The translations under genes were made by a program, and so were the position numbers. From Azoarcus sp. (GTDB lineage: Bacteria > Pseudomonadota > Gammaproteobacteria > Burkholderiales > Rhodocyclaceae), in NCBI GenBank assembly GCA_031277415.1, contig JAITMK010000022.1:1-58594 (forward strand): a stretch of 58,594 nucleotides of DNA, given 5' to 3'. Positions 39,499-47,569 of this stretch are shown here, piece by piece; the stretch's first letter is position 1, and each line of letters begins with the position of its first letter. The notes below the pieces were generated by a model. That model was not told the DNA's origin. It made no database searches and worked only from the letters and a program-made list of their open reading frames with translations.

Positions 39499-39905
39499 GC
39501 GGCAAGTTCGGTAGTTGGATGTTGGGATTCTTGGATGTTGGGATTCGCTTCGCTCATCCCAACCTACGCGGGCTACCTTGCAAATACGGGCTGCCGCAGT
39601 AGCGGGCCAAAGATACTGTCCGATCTTGCTTCGGGGGATGAGTGGCTGGCGCAAAAATCTACGGCTCGGGCTTGGAAATCCAAGGGGCAACGCGGCGTCC
39701 AGCCACTCTGTCTTGAGTGCCCACAAGACGAAACATAAAACACGGGGCGCCCACAGGTCGCCCCTACACCCGGCAATTGGAATGAGGTTTTACAGATGTT
39801 CCTCATGGGCACGCTGATCTATTCCGTTCGCCCTGAGCTTGTCGAAGGGCAAGCAGCAGCTTGCTGTGCTACACTCAACCCACCACATGACAAGAGAGTT
39901 ATGCT
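39499..39905. other. Gap upstream of the second PstS-like gene
   Basis: No gene is seen in 407 bases. It contains the inverted GTTGGGAT hairpin (39537-39563), a GGGGCG/CGCCCC-type hairpin (39744-39764), and, in the last about 60 bases, the promoter-leader segment shared with the first PstS-like gene (GCTTGCTGTGCTACACTC to GACAAGAGAGTTAT). Confidence 0.65.
39537..39563. repeat. Hairpin repeat GTTGGGAT/ATCCCAAC, copy 2
   Basis: Inverted copy of the unit at 174-200, with loop TCGCTTCGCTC. A partial unit GATGTTGGGATTC directly precedes it. Confidence 0.75.
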
Positions 39906-41270
39906 GTGAAATTTATCTCAATGAAATCTGTCCTGTTTGCCCTAATAACCGCTATTGTTTTGTATGTTGATTTTTCAATTTATAGCGGAGGCAATAGTTT
40001 TTTTATTCCGTTAATTATCGCTGGCAGTATTTTAATTTTGCTGCTTTCTTTTTTACGTTTATTCCCTTCTGTAGTACCCAAGAAGATAGAAGCGATCCTG
40101 ATGAAAACAGCTATATATCTTCTGCTGGCTGCTGCTTTTCTGCAAGTTGGTTTTGTTGCGCTCATCATTGCTATGTTTACCGGGGCCGGGAGATTTTATC
40201 TTCTCCTCATTATCATTAGCAGTGTCTTGTTGTTGGTGTCTACGTTCCTGCATATGTTCCGTTTTGTAACACCCGGAAAGATGAAAAAAGTGTGGTTTAT
40301 TTTTTTATCTCTGGCAATTGTATCATGCGTTATTAATGAGAGAATAAATGCTTATGACAAAAGTTTTCTAAGAATACAAGAAGGGAATGTCGATTTGAAT
40401 TTGTATACGGCTTTTGGAGAAAATACTCGGGCCGTTGTTTTAGGCGAATTGTCTACATTGCGTTTGGAAACGGATTTACCATTATTGGACGGTGCAACCG
40501 CACTATATCCGGTGTATTCAGCTTTTGCACAAGCTGTTTATCCGAGGAAATCTTACTCTCTGACTGGAAGAGCCCACTATAACCCCAGCAATGAAGTCGT
40601 CTGCAGCAACACTATCTACGCATATGGAAGATTGATTGATAAAACTGCTGACATTATCTTTGTTGCCCCTCCTTCAAAAGATCAACTGAACGCGGCGGAA
40701 GAGGCAGGGGTAAACTTCCGATATACCCCCATTGGCAAAGAAGCGTTTGTGTTTTTTGTCAATGCTCGCAACCCTGTGGAAGATTTGACGATTGAACAGC
40801 TTCGTGCCATCTATTCAGGAAAAATCAAGAATTGGAGAGAAGTAGGCGGTAAGAATGAAGCCATTCGCCCTTTTCAGCGGAACAGAGACAGTGGCAGTCA
40901 AACGGCTTTTGTTCACTTCATGGAAGGAGAGACGATCATGAAGCCGCCCACGGAAGATGTTGTTGGCGGAATGGGCGGAATCGTATCCCAGGCAGCCAAT
41001 TATGCAAATTATGGCAATTCCATTGGATTTTCTTTTCGGTTTTACGTTAACGAGATGGTTAAAAACAAAGAAGTCAAAATACTGAAAATTAATGGGGTGT
41101 ATCCTGATTTGGAAACAATCAAAAACGGGACATATCCAATGGCTTCTTCATTCTTTGCGATTACGTTGACGGATAACGAAAAACCCAATGTGGTGAAATT
41201 TCTGGACTGGATGGTTTCCGAACAAGGCCAATACCTGGTTGAGAAAACGGGGTATAGTCCGATAAAATGA
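39906..41270 (+). CDS. Membrane-anchored PstS-like substrate-binding protein, paralogue 2
   Basis: This is a 454-residue paralogue of the protein at 36689. The GTG start at 39906 aligns exactly with the ATG of paralogue 1 within a conserved leader (GACAAGAGAGTTAT). Residues 1-125 form four membrane helices (AIVLYVDFSIY, IPLIIAGSILILLLSFLRLF, a third helix, then LLLIIISSVLLLVSTFLHMF). Residues 126-141 read MKKVWFIFLSLAIVSC, again lipoprotein-signal-like. The binding domain (about 165-454) is nearly identical to paralogue 1, including LDGATALYPVYSAFAQAVYP and RNRDSGSQTAF, whereas the membrane part is much more diverged. This points to homogenisation of the binding domain or selection on it. No transporter subunits are adjacent. 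Confidence 0.82.
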   Translation: MKFISMKSVLFALITAIVLYVDFSIYSGGNSFFIPLIIAGSILILLLSFLRLFPSVVPKKIEAILMKTAIYLLLAAAFLQVGFVALIIAMFTGAGRFYLLLIIISSVLLLVSTFLHMFRFVTPGKMKKVWFIFLSLAIVSCVINERINAYDKSFLRIQEGNVDLNLYTAFGENTRAVVLGELSTLRLETDLPLLDGATALYPVYSAFAQAVYPRKSYSLTGRAHYNPSNEVVCSNTIYAYGRLIDKTADIIFVAPPSKDQLNAAEEAGVNFRYTPIGKEAFVFFVNARNPVEDLTIEQLRAIYSGKIKNWREVGGKNEAIRPFQRNRDSGSQTAFVHFMEGETIMKPPTEDVVGGMGGIVSQAANYANYGNSIGFSFRFYVNEMVKNKEVKILKINGVYPDLETIKNGTYPMASSFFAITLTDNEKPNVVKFLDWMVSEQGQYLVEKTGYSPIK

Positions 41271-41464
41271 TAACAACCCTCAACCCATTGCGGCCATGAA
41301 AAAATGGAAACTGTCCCTTCAACCTGCAATGATGCAAGCGCGTGGGTTGAAACTACAGGAGTCAAGGGTCGCCCCTATACCCAGGCAGGGCGAGCAATCC
41401 GCAAAGAATGCCGCTTTTGCCCGTCAGAGCGGGATGTAGCTGCGAGACCAGACACTGACTGGAA

Positions 41465-41656
41465 TCAGAGACATGTGTGACCTTTATCATAGCAAGGATC
41501 ACCAGGAACGTCGTGGCACATGAAACATTCGTCAAAACCGCTCATTAACCACATTGAAATTCCAAATGTTGCCAGCGCTACCAACAGCAAAACTAATGCC
41601 ACAATAATGAAATTTCGCACTATTTTCTTTTTCTTCGCACAAACAGGTTTATCCAT
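41465..41656 (-). CDS. 63-residue membrane protein with CxxCH motif
   Basis: The product starts MDKPVCAKKKKIVRN (basic cytoplasmic end), has one strong transmembrane helix at about residues 16-37 (FIIVALVLLLVALATFGISM) and ends outside with DECFMCHDVPGDPCYDKGH and a final Thr-Cys-Leu. CFMCH is a CxxCH motif, the c-type heme attachment pattern, and two further Cys follow. A monoheme peptide, a metal-binding peptide or a disulfide-bonded tail are all possible. It is on the strand opposite to its neighbours, between repeats. Composition and topology make it more credible than the overlapping plus-strand frame, but it matches no family I can name. Confidence 0.55.
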   Translation of the reverse strand: MDKPVCAKKKKIVRNFIIVALVLLLVALATFGISMWLMSGFDECFMCHDVPGDPCYDKGHTCL

Positions 41657-42064
41657 TACATATCCCTTTATCTTGCTGGCTTGCTTTCGAACTTCTGCCT
41701 GCGCTTCCCAAGGAAACTCTGCATTACCCTATTACCCACCACCTGTCATCCTGCTTGATACCGCAGGATCCATGCAACGCCTGGATCCTGCGACTTCGCT
41801 TCGCTACGCGCTGCAATGACGGGAGGGATTTTCAGATATTCCCTAACGTTATGCTAACCGCAGGGCAATAGCATGAATGCCATTGTCGTCGACTTTCGAA
41901 AATCTCGTCAACACCGACCCAAAATTCCAGGGCAATCGCATGAAATTCATGCCAAGCCAAGCAATTGAGCACGGTAAGATGCACGGGAATGATGGAAGAG
42001 GTTTTGCAGAGGTTCCCTGGCATTGGGGTAACATTACGCCCTACCACACCCCGCCTATGCTGAA
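41657..42064. other. Repeat-filled gap before the DOMON-like gene
   Basis: No gene is supported in 408 bases. It holds double-hairpin repeat copy D (41720-41839), the GCCATTGTCGTCGACT unit (about 41866-41896) also present near 38180, and a second AGGGCAATCGCATGAA unit at about 41931-41946 followed by a partial copy of the GCAGAGGTTCCC tail. Confidence 0.65.
41720..41839. repeat. Dispersed double-hairpin repeat, copy D (inverted)
   Basis: Reverse-orientation copy, TGCATTACCCTATTACCCAC through GACGGGAGGGATTTTCAG. Its first about 70 bases are almost identical to copy B. Confidence 0.85.
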
Positions 42065-42664
42065 GTGACTTCGCCCACAACACCCGCCCCAAAAATCCCG
42101 GCCATTACGGTTGGCCTGCGTCCTTTCGCCCATTACCCGCCCGCATCCGGCGATTCTCCGGCAGTCTCGACGCTGTTGGCCTCCGTTTGCGCCTTGCCGG
42201 GGGGGCGTTTGCGCTTTGAATTCGCGCTTGAAGGCCGCATCGCGGCATTGCGCGTGCCGGAGGCTGATGCGCCGCCGCCCGGCCCGTTATGGCAGCACAC
42301 CTGCTTCGAGGCGTTCATTTCTGCGCCGGACGGGGAAAGTTACCGCGAATACAACTTTTCGCCTGCCGGACAGTGGGCGGCAAGCGAGTTCCTGCATTAT
42401 CGTGAAATCGGGCATTCGCTCGGGGAGGAAGATCCCGCGCTGTTGTCCGTCACGAGCACCCGGCGCGAAGATCGGCTTATCCTCGCGGCTGAAGTGCCGC
42501 CGCTGCCCGGTTCCCCCATCCTGCGGCTGGGACTCGCAGCGGTAATCGAACACGAAGACGGAAATCTTGAATATTGGGCCATCCATCATCCGGCGGAGTG
42601 CCCGGATTTTCATCACGCCGATGGCTGGACGCTGCGACTCGACACCCGGCTGGTGACTCAATGA
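42065..42664 (+). CDS. DOMON-like domain-containing protein
   Basis: This 199-residue protein resembles uncharacterised betaproteobacterial DOMON-like proteins, a beta-sandwich fold that in other families binds heme or sugars. The typical block is PPGPLWQHTCFEAFISAPDG (about 77-96) with YREYNFSPAGQWAASEFLHY just after, and WAIHHPAECPDFHHADGWTL near the end. A GTG at 42065 is the only convenient start; no signal peptide is visible, so it is probably cytoplasmic. Its TGA overlaps the ATG of the next gene, so it is translationally coupled to the NamZ-like muramidase. Role unknown. Confidence 0.75.
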   Translation: MTSPTTPAPKIPAITVGLRPFAHYPPASGDSPAVSTLLASVCALPGGRLRFEFALEGRIAALRVPEADAPPPGPLWQHTCFEAFISAPDGESYREYNFSPAGQWAASEFLHYREIGHSLGEEDPALLSVTSTRREDRLILAAEVPPLPGSPILRLGLAAVIEHEDGNLEYWAIHHPAECPDFHHADGWTLRLDTRLVTQ

Positions 42665-43875
42665 ATTCCCGATTTCTGAACGGGCTGGAACGCCTGCTTG
42701 CCGAACCGGACCTGACCCGTCCGCTTGCGGGCCGCCGCGTGGCGCTGCTCGCCCATCCTGCTTCGGTCACGGAGAATCTCGACCATGCGCTCGATGCGCT
42801 GGCGAATCTGCCCGGAGTAAAACTCTCCGCCGCGTTCGGGCCACAGCACGGATTGCGCGGCGACAAGCAGGACAACATGGTCGAGTCGTCCGACTACATC
42901 GACCCCGTGCACGGCATCCCGGTATTCAGTCTCTATGGTGACGTGCGCCGCCCGAGCGCGGCGATGATGGAAAGTTTCGACATTCTGCTGGTTGACCTGC
43001 AAGACCTGGGCTGCCGCATCTACACGTTCATTACCACTCTGCGCTACGTCCTTGAGGAAGCCGCCCGTCACGGCAAATCGGTCTGGGTGCTCGACCGCCC
43101 CAATCCGGCGGGCCGCCCGGTAGAAGGGCTGCTGCTGCGCGCCGGTTGGGAGAGTTTTGTCGGCGCGGGGGCGTTGCCGATGCGCCACGGCCTGACCCTC
43201 GGGGAACTGGGGCTTTGGTTCATCGATGCTCTGAAACTGGATGTCGACTACCGTGTCATCACCATGAAAGGCTGGCATCCGGAAGAACCGCCGGGCTACG
43301 GCTGGCCGGTCGGGCGTGCGTGGGTCAACCCCAGTCCCAATGCCCCCAATCTTTTCATGGCCCGCGCTTACGCAGGAACCGTGATGCTCGAAGGCACGAC
43401 GCTCTCCGAAGGACGCGGCACGACCCGGCCACTCGAACTCTTCGGCGCACCGGAACTCAACGTTCGCGCCCTGCTGGATGCGATGCGTGCGCTCGCGCCG
43501 CATTGGCTGGAAGGGTGCCGGTTGCGCGAATGCTGGTTCGAGCCGACTTTCCACAAGCACGCCGGGCAGTTGTGCGCGGGGGTTCAAATCCATGTCGAAG
43601 ACGGTCATTACAACCACGACGCCTTCCGCCCGTGGCGGCTGATGGCGCTGGCGTTCAAAGCCCTGCGTCAAATCGAGCCTGACTATCCATTGTGGCGCGA
43701 TTTCTCATATGAATACGAACATGACCGTCTGGCAATAGACCTCATCAACGGCAGTCTGCTGTTGCGCGAATGGGTGGATGACCCTGCGGCCTCCCCGGCA
43801 GATTTCGACACCCTGACAGCAACGGATGAAACCGCCTGGCGCGAGCGCCGCCGTCCATTCCTTCTTTATTCCTGA
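42661..43875 (+). CDS. namZ: DUF1343 / NamZ-type exo-beta-N-acetylmuramidase
   Basis: This 404-residue DUF1343 (GH171) protein has as its characterised relative NamZ, which removes N-acetylmuramic acid from the non-reducing ends of peptidoglycan fragments. Family blocks are present: RRVALLAHPASVTENLDHAL (about 22-41), FGPQHGLRGDKQDNM, DILLVDLQDLGCRIYTFITT, VWVLDRPNPAGRPVEG, and FMARAYAGTVMLEGTTLSEG with RGTTRPLELFGAP following. The ATG at 42661 overlaps the DOMON-like stop. No signal peptide is visible, suggesting cytoplasmic turnover of muropeptides in this organism, unlike secreted NamZ. Confidence 0.85.
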   Translation: MNSRFLNGLERLLAEPDLTRPLAGRRVALLAHPASVTENLDHALDALANLPGVKLSAAFGPQHGLRGDKQDNMVESSDYIDPVHGIPVFSLYGDVRRPSAAMMESFDILLVDLQDLGCRIYTFITTLRYVLEEAARHGKSVWVLDRPNPAGRPVEGLLLRAGWESFVGAGALPMRHGLTLGELGLWFIDALKLDVDYRVITMKGWHPEEPPGYGWPVGRAWVNPSPNAPNLFMARAYAGTVMLEGTTLSEGRGTTRPLELFGAPELNVRALLDAMRALAPHWLEGCRLRECWFEPTFHKHAGQLCAGVQIHVEDGHYNHDAFRPWRLMALAFKALRQIEPDYPLWRDFSYEYEHDRLAIDLINGSLLLREWVDDPAASPADFDTLTATDETAWRERRRPFLLYS

Positions 43876-43911
43876 TCTCTTTGGCAGACCCCCTTTTCCC
43901 GGAGCGCAAAC

Positions 43912-44856
43912 ATGGCCAAGAACGCCCTCAAGATATTTGCCTGCAATTCCAACGAGCCGCTTGCCCGCGAAATATGCAATCGGCTCGGAATGCCTTTGTC
44001 TCAGCTTGAAATCTCGCGCTTCTCCAACGACAACCTGCATGTGCAAATCCTGGAAAATGTACGTGAGCGCGACGTGTTCGTCGTGCAGTCCTTCACCGAG
44101 CCGGTGAGCCACCACATCATGGAACTGCTCATTACGCTCGACGCATTGCGCAGCGCCTCGGCTCAGCGCATTACGGCGGTGATTCCTTACTACTCCTACG
44201 CGCGCTCGGACAAAAAAGACAAACCCAGGATTTCGATTACCGGTCGGCTGATGGCCGACATGCTTGTCGCCGCCGGGGCGAACCGTGTGCTGACGATGGA
44301 TTTGCACGCCGATCAGGTGCATGGCTTTTTCAGTGTGCCGGTCGATCACCTCACCGCAATCCCGGTCATCGCCGAACATTTCCGCAACCGCTTCGATCTC
44401 TCGAACATGGTTGCGGTGGCGACCGACGCAGGAGGCGCCAAGCGGGTAGGACGCTTTTCCGAACGGCTCGGCATTCCGATGGCGATCATCGATAAACGCC
44501 GCATCACCGACACACAGGTCAAACAAGGTCATGTGGTCGGTGAAGTAAGCGGGCGCGACGCAGTCATCTTTGAAGATGAAATTTCCACAGGCGGCACATT
44601 GGTCTCGACCATCGAAACCTTGCGGGCTGCCGGGGCAAAAAGCGTTCATGCCGGTGCGGTGCACGGTGTGCTGTGCGGCCCGGCCATCGAGCGTCTGCTT
44701 GAGGCGCCCATTGATTCCGTCGTCGTCGCCAACACTGTGCAGGTCGCGCCGGAAAAGCAGCTCGACAAACTCACCGTGCTGACCGTCGCCCCGCTATTCG
44801 CCGCAGCCATCGAACGCATTCACAGCGGAGCAAGTGTCGGCGCGCTGTTTGCGTAA
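43912..44856 (+). CDS. Ribose-phosphate pyrophosphokinase, variant type
   Basis: PRPP synthetases make phosphoribosyl pyrophosphate from ribose 5-phosphate and ATP. This 314-residue protein has the N-terminal ATP-binding region ([20 protein letters not shown]), [20 protein letters not shown] (about 98-117), [20 protein letters not shown] and the flexible-loop region [20 protein letters not shown]. The PRPP-binding loop reads [13 protein letters not shown] (about 219-231) rather than the usual VDDMVDTAGT. The DEISTGGT form marks a second subfamily found alongside the housekeeping enzyme in some bacteria. It lies between namZ and ilvD rather than with ispE/rplY, so I leave the symbol blank. Confidence 0.88.
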   Translation: MAKNALKIFACNSNEPLAREICNRLGMPLSQLEISRFSNDNLHVQILENVRERDVFVVQSFTEPVSHHIMELLITLDALRSASAQRITAVIPYYSYARSDKKDKPRISITGRLMADMLVAAGANRVLTMDLHADQVHGFFSVPVDHLTAIPVIAEHFRNRFDLSNMVAVATDAGGAKRVGRFSERLGIPMAIIDKRRITDTQVKQGHVVGEVSGRDAVIFEDEISTGGTLVSTIETLRAAGAKSVHAGAVHGVLCGPAIERLLEAPIDSVVVANTVQVAPEKQLDKLTVLTVAPLFAAAIERIHSGASVGALFA

Positions 44857-44902
44857 GAAAACAGGATTAGAATTCGTAGTTTTTCTGCCCCCGGAGCAAT
44901 TT

Positions 44903-46750
44903 ATGCCCCAGTACCGTTCCAGTCTCTCCACTTCAGGCCGCAACATGGCGGGCGCGCGTGCGCTATGGCGCGCCACGGGCATGAAGGACGATGATTTCGG
45001 CAAACCGATCATTGCCATTGCCAACAGCTTCACCCAGTTCGTGCCGGGGCATGTGCATCTGAAAGAACTCGGACAACTTGTCGCCCGAGAAATCGAGGCC
45101 GCAGGAGGCGTGGCGCGGGAGTTCAATACCATTGCCATCGACGACGGCATTGCAATGGGGCACGGCGGCATGCTCTATTCGCTTCCCTCGCGCGATCTGA
45201 TCGCCGATTCGGTCGAATACATGGCCAACGCCCACACTGCCGATGCGCTAGTCTGCATCTCGAATTGCGACAAGATCACGCCGGGTATGCTGATGGCCGC
45301 CCTGAGGCTGAACATTCCGGCCATTTTCGTCTCCGGCGGCCCGATGGAAGCAGGCAAGCTCAAGTGGAAAACGCAAACGATGTCGCTCGATCTCATTGAT
45401 GCGATGATCAAGGCGGCGGACAAAAATTGCCCGGATGATGAAATCGAGGCGGTCGAACGCGCCGCCTGTCCGACCTGCGGTTCGTGTTCGGGCATGTTTA
45501 CCGCCAACTCGATGAACTGCCTCACCGAAGCGTTGGGCCTGTCCCTGCCGGGAAACGGCACGCTGGTGGCAACCCATACTGATCGCGCGGGACTCTTTCG
45601 GGAAGCCGGGCGGCGCATCGTCGACATGGCGAAACGGTATTACGAACAGAACGACGAAACCGTGCTGCCGCGCTCGATCGCCCGCTTCGAGGCGTTCGAG
45701 AACGCGATGAGCCTCGATGTGGCAATGGGCGGCTCGACCAACACCGTCCTGCATCTGCTCGCCGCCGCACGCGAAGCCGAGGTGAATTTCACCATGAAGG
45801 ACATCGACCGCCTCTCGCGCCGTGTGCCCTGTCTGTGCAAGGTTGCCCCATCGGTGAGCGACGTTCACATCGAGGACGTTCACCGCGCCGGGGGCGTAAT
45901 GGCCATTCTTGGAGAACTCGACCGGGCCGGACTCCTCCACCGCGACGTGCCAACCGTGCACAGCCGCACGATGGGGGACGCGCTTGCGCGGTGGGACGTA
46001 GTGAGTTCGTCTGATGACGTTGCCGTGTTTTACCGCGCCGCGCCCGGCGGCGTGCCAAATCTGGAAGCTTTCAGCCAGGACAACCGCTGGCCTCATCTCG
46101 ACATCGACCGCGCCAGGGGAGTGATTCGTGACCGTGCCCACGCCTTCAGCCAGGACGGCGGGCTGGCGGTGTTGTTCGGCAACATTGCCGAAAAGGGCTG
46201 CATCGTCAAGACAGCCGGAGTCGATGAGTCGATCTGGAAATTCTCCGGTACGGCAAAAGTTTTCGAGAGCCAGGAAGAGGCCGTCGACGGCATCCTCGGC
46301 AACATGGTGCAGGCGGGCGATGTAGTCGTCATCCGTTACGAAGGACCCAAAGGGGGGCCGGGGATGCAGGAAATGCTCTATCCGACGAGTTATCTCAAGT
46401 CGCTCGGCCTCGGCAAGCAATGCGCGCTCCTCACCGACGGACGTTTCTCCGGCGGAACATCGGGGCTGTCCATCGGCCACGCCTCGCCGGAAGCCGCTTG
46501 CGGCGGCGCGATAGGTCTGATCGAAAACGGTGACGTCATCGAAATCGATATTCCCGGGCGCAGCATCCACCTGGCGATTTCTGATGAAGAACTCGCCCGT
46601 CGCAGGACAGCGATGCAAGCGCGAGGCAACGCAGCATGGAAACCTGCCGCGCGCAAACGTCCCGTCTCGGCGGCGCTCCAGGCTTATGCGGCGCTCACCA
46701 CCTCGGCGGACACGGGTGCGGTGCGCGATGTTACCCAGGTACAAGGTTAA
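44903..46750 (+). CDS. ilvD: Dihydroxy-acid dehydratase
   Basis: IlvD dehydrates 2,3-dihydroxy acids to 2-oxo acids in valine, isoleucine and pantothenate synthesis. This 615-residue protein has [20 protein letters not shown] (about 75-94), [15 protein letters not shown] (about 119-133) and [19 protein letters not shown] (about 193-211), which supply the Fe-S ligands and magnesium site. The C-terminal beta-barrel ends with [20 protein letters not shown]. The ATG at 44903 (upstream GGAG) gives the family N-terminus [17 protein letters not shown]. Confidence 0.96.
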   Translation: MPQYRSSLSTSGRNMAGARALWRATGMKDDDFGKPIIAIANSFTQFVPGHVHLKELGQLVAREIEAAGGVAREFNTIAIDDGIAMGHGGMLYSLPSRDLIADSVEYMANAHTADALVCISNCDKITPGMLMAALRLNIPAIFVSGGPMEAGKLKWKTQTMSLDLIDAMIKAADKNCPDDEIEAVERAACPTCGSCSGMFTANSMNCLTEALGLSLPGNGTLVATHTDRAGLFREAGRRIVDMAKRYYEQNDETVLPRSIARFEAFENAMSLDVAMGGSTNTVLHLLAAAREAEVNFTMKDIDRLSRRVPCLCKVAPSVSDVHIEDVHRAGGVMAILGELDRAGLLHRDVPTVHSRTMGDALARWDVVSSSDDVAVFYRAAPGGVPNLEAFSQDNRWPHLDIDRARGVIRDRAHAFSQDGGLAVLFGNIAEKGCIVKTAGVDESIWKFSGTAKVFESQEEAVDGILGNMVQAGDVVVIRYEGPKGGPGMQEMLYPTSYLKSLGLGKQCALLTDGRFSGGTSGLSIGHASPEAACGGAIGLIENGDVIEIDIPGRSIHLAISDEELARRRTAMQARGNAAWKPAARKRPVSAALQAYAALTTSADTGAVRDVTQVQG

Positions 46751-46761
46751 GGAAGCTGGAA

Positions 46762-46953
46762 ATGGATGCCGAACTCAACCGTCTCGAAGCGCAACTCGAA
46801 CAACTCATCAGCATGTATGCAGCGCTCCGTGAAGAAAACCGCGAACTGCGCGCGCATCAATCCCGGCTTGAAGCCGAAAACCGCCTGCTCACGAGCAAGA
46901 TCGGCCTTGCCACCGAAAAGCTCGAAGTTGTACTGACCAAACTGCCGCAATGA
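46762..46953 (+). CDS. Small coiled-coil protein (TIGR02449/ZapB-like)
   Basis: This 63-residue protein is almost entirely coiled coil: LNRLEAQLEQLISMYAALRE, ENRELRAHQSRLEAEN, then a short tail. Such proteins are regularly encoded just before zapA in Beta- and Gammaproteobacteria and are annotated as the TIGR02449 family. The ATG at 46762 has GGAAG upstream and zapA begins 10 bases after the stop. A divisome-associated role like ZapB is inferred from adjacency and shape. Confidence 0.82.
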   Translation: MDAELNRLEAQLEQLISMYAALREENRELRAHQSRLEAENRLLTSKIGLATEKLEVVLTKLPQ

Positions 46954-46963
46954 GGAAGCCGCA

Positions 46964-47269
46964 ATGAAAGAGTCCGAAACACTCGACATCAGCCTCCTGG
47001 GCAAGGAATACCAGGTTGTGTGCACTCCGCGCGAGCGTGAAAGCCTGCTCGAAGCAGTGGCTTATCTTGGACAGAGGTTTGATGAAATGTCCAAAAAAGT
47101 ACGCTCAAGCAACGAAAACCTGGCCGTGATGACGGCGCTCAACATTGCGCACGAATTTCTGCAACTTCTACACGGTCGCGGGTTTGACTTACCGACTCTG
47201 AAGCGTAGAATCGGACATATGCAGACACGCATCGAAGGCGTGCTGGCCCAACAGGAAAAGCTCTTTTAA
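46964..47269 (+). CDS. zapA: Cell division protein ZapA
   Basis: ZapA cross-links FtsZ protofilaments at the Z-ring. This 101-residue protein has the N-terminal ZapA fold (LDISLLGKEYQVVCTPRERE, residues 6-25; LEAVAYLGQRFDEMSKKVRS) and a C-terminal coiled coil. Length is normal. It follows the small coiled-coil gene by 10 bases and is followed directly by 6S RNA, the conserved proteobacterial order zapA-ssrS. Confidence 0.93.
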   Translation: MKESETLDISLLGKEYQVVCTPRERESLLEAVAYLGQRFDEMSKKVRSSNENLAVMTALNIAHEFLQLLHGRGFDLPTLKRRIGHMQTRIEGVLAQQEKLF

Positions 47270-47270
47270 G

Positions 47271-47480
47271 TTCCTCGGCCTGTACGGCAAAGTTTGCATA
47301 AGGACAGCCCCCTGCGGTGTTCGTGGAAGCCGTAATTCCGTGAACCAATGTAGAAGAACGGTTGCTGACTACAGAACGCCGGTGTGCTCGCCCCATGCGG
47401 GTGAGCCTGAAGCGGAAGGAAGGTGACCCCCTGAACCTCAGGTTCAGGATAAACCGGCAAATACGGCATCTGCGGGGGAC
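47271..47480 (+). ncRNA. ssrS: 6S RNA
   Basis: 6S RNA binds the housekeeping RNA polymerase holoenzyme and mimics an open promoter. It sits directly after zapA, its usual place. Recognisable segments are GGACAGCCCCCTGCGG on the 5' side, the stem CCTGAACC/GGTTCAGG around TCA (about 47430-47450), and CCGGCAAATACGGCATCTG near the 3' end, which corresponds to the conserved 3' portion of E. coli 6S RNA. End points are approximate. No ygfA gene follows; a terminator does. Confidence 0.85.
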
Positions 47481-47485
47481 CCAAA

Positions 47486-47514
47486 AAGAAGCGCGGCGCA
47501 GCCGCGCTTCTTTT
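47486..47514 (+). terminator. Strong rho-independent terminator after 6S RNA
   Basis: A perfect 12-bp stem, AAGAAGCGCGGC/GCCGCGCTTCTT, with loop GCA is followed by TTCTTC. Confidence 0.88.
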
Positions 47515-47569
47515 CTTCAGTGGATGTGACGCGGGCACGCATGTCAAAACAAGACAAGGCACGTTTTCA

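Noticed and set aside
41520-41819. Plus-strand 99-codon frame over the small CxxCH gene
   Set aside because: It reads out into the dispersed repeat (copy D) and has no coherent topology, whereas the minus-strand peptide has a proper start, helix and tail.
45248-46744. Minus-strand open frame of 498 codons antisense to ilvD
   Set aside because: Shadow of ilvD, which carries all catalytic and cluster-binding motifs.
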